Assembly: GCF_029603165.1 (NCBI RefSeq)
Contig: NZ_JAQSVC010000002.1
Coordinates: 62,001-126,000, forward strand
DNA: 64,000 bases
From: Galbibacter pacificus
GTDB lineage: Bacteria; Bacteroidota; Bacteroidia; Flavobacteriales; Flavobacteriaceae
Direction of reading: 5' to 3'
Below, one piece after another: positions 48,142 to 57,012 of the stretch. Below the pieces are notes generated by a model. The model had not been told where the DNA came from. It worked only from the letters and a program-made list of their open reading frames with translations, and ran no database searches. The stretch's first letter is position 1. Every line of letters begins with the position of its first letter. Both the position numbers and the translations under genes were made by a program.

Positions 48142-50471
48142 TGAATTTACAAGATATACAGGAAACACCATCCAAGGTCAACATTAAAGAGTTTATAAAA
48201 CCTTATTTAAAGAAATGGTATTGGTTTGTTTTTAGTCTTTTGGTATGCGTGGCCATAGCATTTGCGGTTCTTCGTTATTCCAAACCAATTTATGGTGCCG
48301 AAGCCACTATTTTAATTGCCGATGAAACTAAACTTTCTCCCGAGGCTTCTGTTTTGGAAGGATTGTCGGAAACCCCTTTTAGCTCTACAAAAGTAGAAGG
48401 GGAAATACAGGTGCTCAAGTCAAGGGAACTTATGCAGACCGTGGTTGAAGATTTAAAGCTTAACCTTCAAATTTTTGCACAAGGCCGTATTAGCGATGTT
48501 GAAATATATCAAAATCAGCCATTTACCCTAAATTTTCTGGCCAAGGACTCGGTTATTAATAAATCTTCCTTGCGCTTTACCATTACCATTATTTCTGAAA
48601 CAAGTTTTAATTATGCCATTAACGATAGGCAGCCAAAGACATATTTATTTGGGGAAAACGTACCAACCAGTTTAGGTAGCCTTATTGTGATACCCAATTT
48701 GCAGTATTTTAAAAAATATACAGGAGAGCCATTAAAAGTTGTAATAAAACCTGTAAGCAGCGTGCGGGAACACTATAAAAACAAGCTTTCAGTGTCGTCT
48801 ATCTCAAAAGGGTCAAATATTGTATCAATATACTTGACAGATCCGGTACAGGATAAAGCAAAAGATATTGTAAACAAACTAACGGAAGTATACAACCAAT
48901 CTTCCATCGAAGAAAAAAATCAGGTAGCCAAAGCAACATCCGAGTTTATAGACGAACGTATAAACTTAATAGCTACCGACCTTTCTGAAGTAGACTTAAC
49001 CAAGGAACGCTTTAAGGTAGGCAACAAACTAACGGATATTACTTCAGAAGCGGGGATATTTTTAGAGAGCGGCGCCCAAAACGAACAAAATTTAATCCAA
49101 TTAGGGACAGAGCTCAATACAGTAAACTATATGAGCGATTATATTGGGTCTCAGGAAAACAACGAACTCTTGCCCACGAACATTGGGCTGTCCGACCCTA
49201 ATATTTCGTCCATAACAACCAAGTACAATGAACTTGTTCTGGAGCGTCAGCGGCTGTTAAAAACGTCGGGGGAAAACAACCCCATAGTGGTACAACTAGA
49301 CCAGCAATTAAACGGCCTTAGGTCTTCCATGCAGCAAAGTTTAAATAATTTAAAGAGCACAATTAACATACAAACAAGCAATTTAAGGGCTCAAGAAGAC
49401 CTTATTAATTCCAGGATTTCTTCTGTACCAGGCCAAGAAAGGAAAAACAGGGATATCCAACGACAACAAAACATTAAGGAAACCATTTACCTATACTTAT
49501 TGCAAAAGCGGGAAGAATCTGCCATTTCTATGGCAGCTACCTCTCCAAGTGCCAAAGTAATAGAGCCGGCATACAGTAGCTATAGGCCAATATCGTCTGG
49601 AACAAAAATATATTTTGCCAGTTTGTTTTTAGGTCTGTTGTTACCTTTTGGCTTTATTTATTTTAAAGAATTGCTGGACACCAAAATTCATAAAAAGGAA
49701 GATATTACAGAGACACTTCCCAATATGTCCGTTTTGGTTCAATTACCGCATATTGAACATAAAAAAGAGCTTACAATACAGGTAAACGACCGTTCTGTCC
49801 TTGCAGAATCTTTTAGGATATTAAGGACGAACATTGACTATCTTTTTAACAAAAAAGACAGTGGTAAAGGAGAGGTAATTTATGTTACATCTACCATTCC
49901 GGGTGAAGGAAAGTCGTTTGTATCGTACAATCTGGCTACTGTTTATGCATACTCAAATAAAAATGTTTTGCTTATTGGCGCCGATATTAGAAAGCCAAGC
50001 TTGACCAATTTTATTACAAATAGTTCGCAAATAGGGCTTTCAGAATACCTTCATGGTGATGCCGAAATAGACGATATTATCAAGCCAGTTTTATCTTTTA
50101 ACAGCTTGGATGTTATTCAATCGGGAAAAATACCGCCCAATCCGGCCGAATTATTAATGGACAATCGGTTGGATACCTTGTTTAAAACGGTAAAAGACAA
50201 ATACGATGTTATTTTGGTCGATACGGCACCGACATTGCCTGTTACAGATACCGTTTTGATTAGCAAATATGCCGACAGGACTATATATGTTACGCGTGCC
50301 AACTATACCGAAAAGTCATTGTTGAGCTTCGTAAAGGAACTTTATATTGATAAAAAGCTAAAAAACATATCGTTGATTATTAACGACGTAAAGGCAGCCA
50401 ATTTGGGGTATGGGGCCAAAATGGGGTACGGATACATTCAAAAGGACAACAAAAAGAAGAAATGGTTTTAA
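48141..50471 (+). CDS. Wzc-like polysaccharide co-polymerase / BY-kinase
   Basis: A 776-residue protein. An N-terminal Wzz domain is bounded by membrane helices near residues 32-50 and 490-510, with a long coiled-coil periplasmic part. A cytoplasmic tyrosine kinase domain follows (about 550-776). Walker A is IPGEGKSFVSYN (Lys591), Walker A' is LLIGADIRKPS, and Walker B is VILVDTAPT. The C-terminal Tyr cluster is short: Tyr757, Tyr763 and Tyr765, followed by a basic tail KKKKWF. It controls chain length and export together with Wza. The gene for the cognate phosphatase converges on it with a 4-bp overlap. Confidence 0.93.
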   Translation: MNLQDIQETPSKVNIKEFIKPYLKKWYWFVFSLLVCVAIAFAVLRYSKPIYGAEATILIADETKLSPEASVLEGLSETPFSSTKVEGEIQVLKSRELMQTVVEDLKLNLQIFAQGRISDVEIYQNQPFTLNFLAKDSVINKSSLRFTITIISETSFNYAINDRQPKTYLFGENVPTSLGSLIVIPNLQYFKKYTGEPLKVVIKPVSSVREHYKNKLSVSSISKGSNIVSIYLTDPVQDKAKDIVNKLTEVYNQSSIEEKNQVAKATSEFIDERINLIATDLSEVDLTKERFKVGNKLTDITSEAGIFLESGAQNEQNLIQLGTELNTVNYMSDYIGSQENNELLPTNIGLSDPNISSITTKYNELVLERQRLLKTSGENNPIVVQLDQQLNGLRSSMQQSLNNLKSTINIQTSNLRAQEDLINSRISSVPGQERKNRDIQRQQNIKETIYLYLLQKREESAISMAATSPSAKVIEPAYSSYRPISSGTKIYFASLFLGLLLPFGFIYFKELLDTKIHKKEDITETLPNMSVLVQLPHIEHKKELTIQVNDRSVLAESFRILRTNIDYLFNKKDSGKGEVIYVTSTIPGEGKSFVSYNLATVYAYSNKNVLLIGADIRKPSLTNFITNSSQIGLSEYLHGDAEIDDIIKPVLSFNSLDVIQSGKIPPNPAELLMDNRLDTLFKTVKDKYDVILVDTAPTLPVTDTVLISKYADRTIYVTRANYTEKSLLSFVKELYIDKKLKNISLIINDVKAANLGYGAKMGYGYIQKDNKKKKWF

Positions 50472-51211
50472 ACGGTACCGAAAGTGTTTTTGGTATTCTC
50501 TATAATTTTACTGATTTCATGATCGATTGCCTTTGTTAAAACAACCTCCTCAAGCTTAGAAATGTGTTGCTGGTTGTGTATGTCTGTTCCTATAAAAGAA
50601 ATGTAACCCGAATTTACAAGGTCTACGGCCATTTTATGGATACTCTTTCCGTAATAATTCCCTAAGGATAAAGCATTTAGTTGCAATAGGCACCCCATTT
50701 CCTTTAAATTTTTAAGCAAAAACTGTTGATGGTGAAAATAACGGTATCGTTCGGGGTGTGCCAAAACTGGAATATAATTGTTTGCCGTAAGCTGCTCGAT
50801 AATTCGTTCCATGTTCATTGGAACCTGTAAAAAGGGCAACTCAATCAATACATAGCGGTCTTTTAAAAACAAGAGATTTTTGTCTTCCAAAAGTTTTTCA
50901 AATTCACTGTCTACCATATATTCTGCGGCCACGTTAAAAACCGAAGGAGTTATTTTCTTTTCTTCCAAATACTTTTTTATCTCATCATAACCATTAGCGA
51001 TAGTTTGCGGGGTATTTGGGTATAAATCCGATAATACGTGTGGGGTGGCAATAAAGCCGGTAATACCCATATTCATGGCCCTGTTAATTAAGTAAAAAGA
51101 TTCGTAAAGGTTTTTCGCACCATCGTCTATGCCCGGAATTATATGGCAATGTATGTCGACAAAGTCTTTAAAACGGTCTGCCAGCCTCCTTTTTTTGGGA
51201 AATAATAGCAT
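50468..51211 (-). CDS. CpsB/YwqE-like tyrosine-protein phosphatase (PHP fold)
   Basis: From the Met at 51211 this is 247 residues and begins MLLFPKKRRLADRF; the frame is open to an ATG at 51244 (11 more residues), which fits the family less well. The PHP metal motif FVDIHCHIIPGIDDGAKN is clear, as are VLAHPERYRYF and FIGTDIHN, which supply further metal ligands. The family dephosphorylates the Tyr cluster of BY-kinases in capsule systems. Its 3' end overlaps the 3' end of the Wzc gene by 4 bp on the opposite strand, so the two transcripts are antisense at their ends. Confidence 0.92.
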   Translation of the reverse strand: MLLFPKKRRLADRFKDFVDIHCHIIPGIDDGAKNLYESFYLINRAMNMGITGFIATPHVLSDLYPNTPQTIANGYDEIKKYLEEKKITPSVFNVAAEYMVDSEFEKLLEDKNLLFLKDRYVLIELPFLQVPMNMERIIEQLTANNYIPVLAHPERYRYFHHQQFLLKNLKEMGCLLQLNALSLGNYYGKSIHKMAVDLVNSGYISFIGTDIHNQQHISKLEEVVLTKAIDHEISKIIENTKNTFGTV

Positions 51212-51402
51212 AGGGGTTAATAATTTACAGTACCAAAATAACAATTATGTTTTTTATTGAGGCAATTTTATATTAAATATATTGTATACATAAAGAAATT
51301 CCTTTCTCTGTAATTTTAACCCCAATAAAAAAGTTAAATGTAAAAAAATACTTATCTATCACATTTTAAAATTGTATATTTTAGTAGTTAATTTTACATA
51401 GA

Positions 51403-51579
51403 ATGATGATATTAAGCAACATATTACAAACGCCAGACGGCATTCCGAAACCGGGAAACAACGATCCCATTGACCTGAGTTCGTGGATTGATGTTACTTT
51501 TTATATTGTAATCCCCGTTTTAATTATAATCTTCTATTTAACATGGAGAAAAAAGAGACGCAATAAAAAAAATGAATGA
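51403..51579 (+). CDS. 58-residue single-helix membrane protein
   Basis: Small frame with tandem ATG codons at 51403 and 51406. It has a polar N-terminal half (ILQTPDGIPKPGNNDPIDLS), one strong membrane helix (about residues 32-47, FYIVIPVLIIIFYL) and a very basic tail (RKKRRNKKNE). The layout suggests an N-out, C-in orientation. I have the impression that similar short proteins are widespread in Flavobacteriia, sometimes under misleading names, but cannot confirm this here. It stands alone between the phosphatase and the FN3-FAS1 lipoprotein genes. Function unknown. Confidence 0.65.
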   Translation: MMILSNILQTPDGIPKPGNNDPIDLSSWIDVTFYIVIPVLIIIFYLTWRKKRRNKKNE

Positions 51580-51719
51580 TTTTTTACGCTTTCTATCCAC
51601 AATTAGCGGGATAACTAATCATAATATGTTAAAACAATGGGTGTTATAGTCTTATTTCCCCTTTTTAAACGTATGTAATTTATCAATTGTACCATTAATA
51701 TAAATTACATCTAAATCTA

Positions 51720-53066
51720 ATGAAAAACGCAGCCATGAAGTTCGGGCAACTATGCTTGTCCGTAATGATTTTATTTACAATTTCTTGTAATGACGACAGG
51801 GAAACATTAGACCAACTTTTAAGCGACACCGAAGCACCAACCGTACCCACGGGCCTAAGCGCCAGTAACGTAAAAACCGAATCGCTACAATTATCTTGGG
51901 AAGCCGCCACCGATAACGTTAAGGTAACCAATTACGAAGTCTTTCAGGACGGCGAGAGTATTGGACTTAGCGGAGGGAATGCATCCCTTGAAATAAGCGG
52001 ACTTATGGCCAATACCAGTTACGAATTTTCTGTACAAGCGTTGGATGGAGAAGACAATGCATCTTCCATGAGCGACCCTTTAACCGTAACAACTGCTGAT
52101 GAAGAGGACACAGAAAAACCAAGTCCTCCCGCCAATTTGCAGGCAACAAATATTACAGCGTCTTCCATGGAACTTTCTTGGGAAGCCTCCACCGATAACA
52201 ACGAAGTTACCGATTACGAAGTTTTCCAGAACGGAACCAGTATAGGTAAAACCAATGGTGAAGTAGTATTTACGGTAGACAATCTTGCAACAGGAACCGA
52301 ATATGAATTTTATGTCGTTGCCGAGGATCTTGCAGGGAACCTATCAGAAAAAAGCGCGACCATAACGGCCACGACACTGTCTGGTGAAGATACCGAGGAG
52401 CCTACCGTACCAACCAACATACAAGCAACCGATATTGCTTCTACAACACTAACCTTAACATGGACAGCCTCTACCGACAATGAAGCTATTAGCGAATACG
52501 AAGTTTTTCAAGACGGCGTCAGTATTGGCAGGGTTTCGGGCACAACCATGGAAGTTACCGGCTTAGCCCCGGACAACTCATATGAATTTACCGTACAGGC
52601 AATGGATGCGTCTGGAAATGTTTCAGAATTAAGTGATGCATATACTGCAAGTACCTCTGCCGAGCCCATAACCGATTCGGTCATAGATATTATTGTTGCC
52701 CGCGACGATCTATCTACGCTGCAAACGGTACTGGAAAGCACCGGGATGACGGCAAATCTGGAAGAAGATGGTCCGTTTACGGTATTTGCGCCCAACAACG
52801 CGGCGTTTACTGCCTATGGAACCCTTCCCGGCGGATTTGTGCTTAACCGCCTAATTGTTAACCATGTAGTTGAAGGAGAATTTACGGCACAGGAACTAAT
52901 TGCCGAAGCAATTGTTACAAACGGGCTAAACGAAGATCTTACCATAACAGAAGACGGCAGTGGGAATATTGTTATAAACGGGGAGGCTAAAATTATAATT
53001 AAAGACATAAAAGCCACCAATGGGATTATCCATATAATAGATAAAATTGTTCCAACAACCGACTAA
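51720..53066 (+). CDS. Lipoprotein with three FN3 domains and a C-terminal FAS1 domain
   Basis: A 448-residue lipoprotein (acceptor Cys23, FTISC). Three fibronectin type III repeats lie at about 38-126, 132-219 and 227-312; each has the pattern LxLxWxAxTDN followed by YEVFQ(D/N)G and ends with a YEF strand. A fasciclin domain follows at about 320-446 (FTVFAPNNAAF as H1-like motif, LIVNHVVEGEFT, GIIHIIDKIVPT as H2-like motif). FAS1 and FN3 domains mediate adhesion or glycan contact at the surface. It is monocistronic, with a strong terminator after it, and is the last host gene before the prophage. Confidence 0.92.
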   Translation: MKNAAMKFGQLCLSVMILFTISCNDDRETLDQLLSDTEAPTVPTGLSASNVKTESLQLSWEAATDNVKVTNYEVFQDGESIGLSGGNASLEISGLMANTSYEFSVQALDGEDNASSMSDPLTVTTADEEDTEKPSPPANLQATNITASSMELSWEASTDNNEVTDYEVFQNGTSIGKTNGEVVFTVDNLATGTEYEFYVVAEDLAGNLSEKSATITATTLSGEDTEEPTVPTNIQATDIASTTLTLTWTASTDNEAISEYEVFQDGVSIGRVSGTTMEVTGLAPDNSYEFTVQAMDASGNVSELSDAYTASTSAEPITDSVIDIIVARDDLSTLQTVLESTGMTANLEEDGPFTVFAPNNAAFTAYGTLPGGFVLNRLIVNHVVEGEFTAQELIAEAIVTNGLNEDLTITEDGSGNIVINGEAKIIIKDIKATNGIIHIIDKIVPTTD

Positions 53067-53090
53067 AACCAGCTTCAGGTATAATATTTT

Positions 53091-53138
53091 AAAAAGCTGC
53101 TATTTTACACAGGTAAATAGCAGCTTTTTTGTTTTTTT
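53091..53138 (+). terminator. Strong Rho-independent terminator
   Basis: AAAAAGCTGCTATTT (53091-53105) and AAATAGCAGCTTTTT (53115-53129) form a perfect 15-bp stem with a 9-base loop, followed by a T-rich tail to about 53138. It ends the FN3-FAS1 transcript and marks the last clear host signal before the prophage. Confidence 0.93.
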
Positions 53139-53529
53139 AGATAGTTTATAATACTGTTAATTGTGGTTTTGAACAATTTGTGAGCTTATATTAAGCATTT
53201 TCTTTTAGGTATTTAAATTTCAGATTTGTGTTTAAAACGATTTTATATAATCAAATTCATAGTTCACAAAGTTTTTTATGTTGCTATAGAGGCTTAATCT
53301 TGATGTCTTTTTAATTGCTTTATTTAACTGTTTTACCCCGTCCAATAACTTTTCAGCTTAAGAAACAATAATCCTTCCTCTTTTAATTTAATCAATACCT
53401 ACTGTTACATTATTGTAAACACAATCCTGCTATTTAAACAAATGTTTTAATTATAAATGTAGTTTATTGATGCAAATATAATATATTTGTATATATGTAC
53501 CAAATAAATTAATATTTATAACTATTACT
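53139..53529. other. Intergenic left edge of the prophage
   Basis: About 390 bp of A+T-rich DNA without a gene. It should contain attL, because serine integrase genes commonly lie next to an attachment site. A candidate -7 box lies at 53482-53489. I saw no obvious repeat that could be recognised as an att core from one end only. Confidence 0.5.
53482..53489 (+). promoter_or_regulatory. Candidate -7 box for the serine recombinase
   Basis: TATATTTG matches the Bacteroidota -7 consensus TAnnTTTG and lies 40 bp upstream of the ATG at 53530. The nearest upstream TTG (53467-53469) is closer than the usual spacing, so only half of the promoter is supported. Confidence 0.45.
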
Positions 53530-55071
53530 ATGTTAGCTATATACGTCCGTTTAAGCAAAGAAGATGAAGATTCAAATTCAATCAATAACCAACTTAATGA
53601 AGGCAAGGACTTTGCTAAAACTCATAAATTAAAATACAAAATATATAATGAAGGTGAGGGGGTAAGCGGTACTTTGGACATTGCACAACGTCCACAACTA
53701 CAGCTTCTGATGAATGAAATAAATAGCGGTGTTATTACTTCAGTATGGATGCGTAATCAGAACAGGCTCGATAGAAATAGCTTAACATTTGCTTTTTTCG
53801 TTGATATAGCAAAAAAGAATAATATTGATGTGTATTTTGGTAATAATGAAAAGCTGGATTTCAATAACCCTACAACACTTTTAACAACCTCAATACTATC
53901 AAATTTAAATCAATACCAAGCGCAACTTCAATCCTATCAAACCAAAAATGTAATACAAAAAAAAGTAAGTGAAGGTAAGACGCATGGCATTATTCCATTG
54001 GGATATAAAAAAGATGATAATGGATATATGGTGGTTGATGATGATGAAGCAAAATTTGTAAATGAGATATTCCAATTATACTTAAAAAATAATGACGGTG
54101 TGCAATTCCTTTGCAATAAACTAAATGATGAAGAACGATTAACTAGAAATGGCAAGCAATGGAAAAGCTATGTATTATGGAATTTATTGCACAACACAAC
54201 ATACATAGGTAAAAGACTATTTAAAAATAATATATACGAATGCCCAGCCATTATTGATAAAGGTTTATTTGATGCAGTCCAAAAAAAATTATCTAATTCA
54301 CAATCAAGTACGGGAAAAAAAGTAACGCACAGATACCTTTTAAAAGGCTTATTAAAATGTGGCAAGTGTGGACGTAACTACAATGGAAGAATAAATAAAA
54401 AAGCTGGTGATAAGCATTATATATGCGCAAGCGTTAGAAGTGGACATAAAAGCTGTGGCAATAGAAGATTGGATATAGATAAAATGGAAAATTTTATTTT
54501 CCAGCTTATAATAAATAACAGCTGGCTAATCGATAAGGTAAAGGATGAATATAAACATGATGATGATAAATTGAAGCGTTTAAAAGCCGATATAACAACT
54601 TATAATAACAATATAACGGCTTATAACAAAAAGAAAAATAAAGCCATTAGAATGACTGTTGATGGGCTTATTGATGAAAAGGACATAAAAGCAATAATAA
54701 ATGATTACGATTCAAGTATTGAAGCTGAAAAACAAAAAATAAAGGACGTTGAAAATATTATTAATAATATAACTAACAGCAATAAACTAATCAATAGCAT
54801 TGAAGAAGATATAAATGACTTGTCAAATAAATTAACCTTCAAAGAGAAAAAAGAAATTTTAAATAAATATATAAATAGCATAACCACAACCGATAACAAA
54901 ACAAAAAAAGAATACCACATTAATATCAATTTCAAAATAGATGTGGAAATGGAGAATTTTATTATTGATTTTAAATATGAAAACTACATATTATTAAAAG
55001 AAAATATGATATTTAAATTCAACCCACATCAAAAGAATTACGGTGAACCCGTATTTGAACTAATGCACTAA
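53530..55071 (+). CDS. Large serine recombinase / phage integrase
   Basis: A 513-residue recombinase. The catalytic resolvase domain is at about 1-145: nucleophile Ser9 in YVRLSKEDED, the NNQ segment, the ISGT-like GVSGTLD, and RNQNRLDRN with catalytic Arg. A recombinase domain follows (about 165-250, IPLGYKKDDNGYMVVDDDEA), then a zinc ribbon with Cys277, Cys280, Cys299 and Cys309 (LLKCGKCGRNY), a long coiled coil (about 325-445) and a C-terminal tail. Family members insert and excise phage or other elements between short attP and attB sites. Its place at the edge of the A+T-rich segment makes it the integrase of this prophage. Confidence 0.95.
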   Translation: MLAIYVRLSKEDEDSNSINNQLNEGKDFAKTHKLKYKIYNEGEGVSGTLDIAQRPQLQLLMNEINSGVITSVWMRNQNRLDRNSLTFAFFVDIAKKNNIDVYFGNNEKLDFNNPTTLLTTSILSNLNQYQAQLQSYQTKNVIQKKVSEGKTHGIIPLGYKKDDNGYMVVDDDEAKFVNEIFQLYLKNNDGVQFLCNKLNDEERLTRNGKQWKSYVLWNLLHNTTYIGKRLFKNNIYECPAIIDKGLFDAVQKKLSNSQSSTGKKVTHRYLLKGLLKCGKCGRNYNGRINKKAGDKHYICASVRSGHKSCGNRRLDIDKMENFIFQLIINNSWLIDKVKDEYKHDDDKLKRLKADITTYNNNITAYNKKKNKAIRMTVDGLIDEKDIKAIINDYDSSIEAEKQKIKDVENIINNITNSNKLINSIEEDINDLSNKLTFKEKKEILNKYINSITTTDNKTKKEYHININFKIDVEMENFIIDFKYENYILLKENMIFKFNPHQKNYGEPVFELMH

Positions 55072-55355
55072 ATTCAATTATTCCTTACCCCCAAATTCAA
55101 TTAACTTTTCAATTTCATACCATAAATAAAATCTATTATAAATTATACCTTAATAAGTTTTATATATAATAATACACCATAGAATCAAATTTAAGGTTAT
55201 TTAAATTAAATCTAAGAGCATTTAAATAAAAAATGTTATGTTATATCATAAAATAAATTAAATGCTCTTAAATGGCTTTAAAATGCGTTATAATAATTTA
55301 TTTAAAATAATATTCACTTTAACCAATTGCAGCATATTTATTATTAAAGATAAAA
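55072..55355. promoter_or_regulatory. Regulatory gap with a 13-bp inverted repeat
   Basis: No gene is seen. TAAGAGCATTTAA (55213-55225) and TTAAATGCTCTTA (55258-55270) are perfect inverted copies separated by 32 bases, about 85 bp before the sigma-like gene. They could be a split operator, or half-sites in an attachment or origin region; they are too far apart for a compact terminator. Confidence 0.5.
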
Positions 55356-56129
55356 ATGTACACACCAAAAAAATTAAAGGAATTATTAAAAAAATATAAA
55401 CCATTAACCGAAAAAAGGACAATTGAATTAATATTAGATTGTAAGAATAATAAAGATAATGATGCATTGCAGTTATTATATCTTCATAATATTAGATATA
55501 TAACATCCGCAACAAAAAAATATGTAAGGAACGAAGATGAATTATATGATTATATAAATGAGATATATTTTGTGATGGATGAATGTGTAAACAAATTTGA
55601 TTTAAATAAAAACATAAAATTTATAACATATCTGAATCTATATATAAAAAAGAAATGCAGGGAAATAACCAACCAAAGGGAAATTGTTAATTTGAATTAT
55701 AATACTCATTTTATATTTAAAAAAATTGAAAGATATATAAATCATAAGGCAAACAATGAGCATATATATTTTACCGAATGTGACACCCATATTATTGCGG
55801 ATGATTTGAACATTGCAACAGCCATGGTTAAAAGGTATTTTAAGCATGCATACAACAGTTATATATCGCTTAATACAAAATATGATGGTGATGAAGAAAT
55901 GATTGATTATATGGCTTCCAATGATGATTATGATTTGGATTATAAATTAATAATTCAACATTATAAAAATATTATACAGAAAAAGAACCCAAAACATTTT
56001 AATATGATTATGGATTATTTTAATGGCAATTATACTTATGAGAGTTTGGGGAAAATATATAACCTTTCGGATGAAAGGGTAAGACAGATAATAAAGGGGT
56101 TAAAGAATATAAATGAATTTAATAATTGA
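55356..56129 (+). CDS. Divergent sigma-70-like factor, phage-encoded
   Basis: A 257-residue protein with the layout of a small sigma factor. A region-2-like segment lies at about 45-110 (DELYDYINEIYFVMDECVNK, FDLNKNIKFITYLNLYIKKK). A middle part near 145-190 (NIATAMVKRYFKHAYNSYIS) is region-3-like. A clear region-4 helix-turn-helix ends the protein at about 225-252 (YTYESLGKIYNLSDERVRQI). The family would direct RNA polymerase to phage promoters. It is the first gene of a rightward group after the integrase and overlaps the next gene by 17 bp. A non-sigma DNA-binding role cannot be excluded, because region 2 is weakly conserved. Confidence 0.75.
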   Translation: MYTPKKLKELLKKYKPLTEKRTIELILDCKNNKDNDALQLLYLHNIRYITSATKKYVRNEDELYDYINEIYFVMDECVNKFDLNKNIKFITYLNLYIKKKCREITNQREIVNLNYNTHFIFKKIERYINHKANNEHIYFTECDTHIIADDLNIATAMVKRYFKHAYNSYISLNTKYDGDEEMIDYMASNDDYDLDYKLIIQHYKNIIQKKNPKHFNMIMDYFNGNYTYESLGKIYNLSDERVRQIIKGLKNINEFNN

Positions 56130-56415
56130 AACGTTGGGATGTTATGGCATATGTAACATCATTGTATTTGGTAGTATTTTTGAAAATATTAGATTGTATT
56201 TGAACGTAAAATTTTACGTTTTATCCAAATTATTAAGTTGCATGATGTGCTTATCATTTTGGATTGGATTGTTAATTGGATTTATTGGGCATAATGATTT
56301 TAATTTATATCAAATACTATTATATGCATGTTATTTTAGTGGCACAACATGGCTATTGTACCATGTACAAAGCGCAATTGAAGGGTTGATTGGTTATTTG
56401 AATGGTTATGATTGA
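56113..56415 (+). CDS. Small multi-helix membrane protein with a CxxC-like motif
   Basis: A 100-residue, very hydrophobic protein with about three membrane segments: residues 3-22, a central helix following SKLLSCMMCLSFW, and LYQILLYACYFSGTTWLLYH. The C-M-M-C-L-S-F-W-I-G pattern resembles small phage and bacterial membrane proteins that bear a Cys pair at a helix start. Function unknown. Its start lies inside the sigma-like gene (17-bp overlap), so the two are translationally coupled. A terminator follows it. Confidence 0.7.
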   Translation: MNLIIETLGCYGICNIIVFGSIFENIRLYLNVKFYVLSKLLSCMMCLSFWIGLLIGFIGHNDFNLYQILLYACYFSGTTWLLYHVQSAIEGLIGYLNGYD

Positions 56416-56499
56416 TATGAGCATATTGTTTATATAATTTTTTATTGGTATATTTGAGATATATATAATTTTTCATTTTGATATTATGTTATACGTTAT

Positions 56500-56536
56500 A
56501 ATGGCTGGGTTATTTGTTACCAGCCATTTTTATTTA
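56500..56536 (+). terminator. Rho-independent terminator in the rightward prophage group
   Basis: AATGGCTGG (56500-56508) and CCAGCCATT (56520-56528) form a perfect 9-bp stem with an 11-base loop, and TTTATTTA follows. It separates the sigma/CxxC pair from the tail-anchored genes. Confidence 0.85.
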
Positions 56537-56570
56537 TGGTTACCTTTAATAAATAAATAACTATATAACG

Positions 56571-56972
56571 ATGGAAAAAAATAACTTCAAACCAACAGAT
56601 AAACAAAAGATGTTGTTGTTAAATATATTTGATAACACAGATAAGATTATATGGAATTATAATTTGTATAATCATCTACATGAGGTATTAAGTAAAACTG
56701 AATTTAATACCATATTTTCCAGCTTAAGATTAACTGGTTTAATCAAACAAAACGGACATCAAGAAAAGGTTTATAGGTTAACAGATAAAGGTAGAAAGGT
56801 AAAACAATTGGGTAGTGTAGATAAATATTATGATGAAATAGATAGGGTAGAAGAACTAAAGATAAATGTATTAAAGAGTACTAAAATAACTAACAATGTT
56901 TCAATGGTAGTATCAATAACAACTTTAATTGTTTCAGTATTAACCTTTATAACATTAATATTAAGCAACTAA
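56571..56972 (+). CDS. Winged-helix-like protein with a C-terminal membrane anchor
   Basis: A 133-residue protein. Residues about 8-85 look like a winged helix: TDKQKMLLLNIFDNTDKI, then YNHLHEVLSKTEFNTIFSSL as recognition region, LRLTGLIKQNG, and a wing-like KVYRLTDKGRKVKQL. A short linker leads to one hydrophobic helix at the very end (about 108-131, VSMVVSITTLIVSVLTFITL). This suggests a DNA-binding or adaptor domain held at the inner membrane from the C-terminus. It is one of four prophage proteins here with this single-anchor layout. The role is unknown. Confidence 0.7.
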   Translation: MEKNNFKPTDKQKMLLLNIFDNTDKIIWNYNLYNHLHEVLSKTEFNTIFSSLRLTGLIKQNGHQEKVYRLTDKGRKVKQLGSVDKYYDEIDRVEELKINVLKSTKITNNVSMVVSITTLIVSVLTFITLILSN

Positions 56973-57012
56973 TATTATATATGGATATTGAATTAAAGAT
57001 AAATAACCAACC

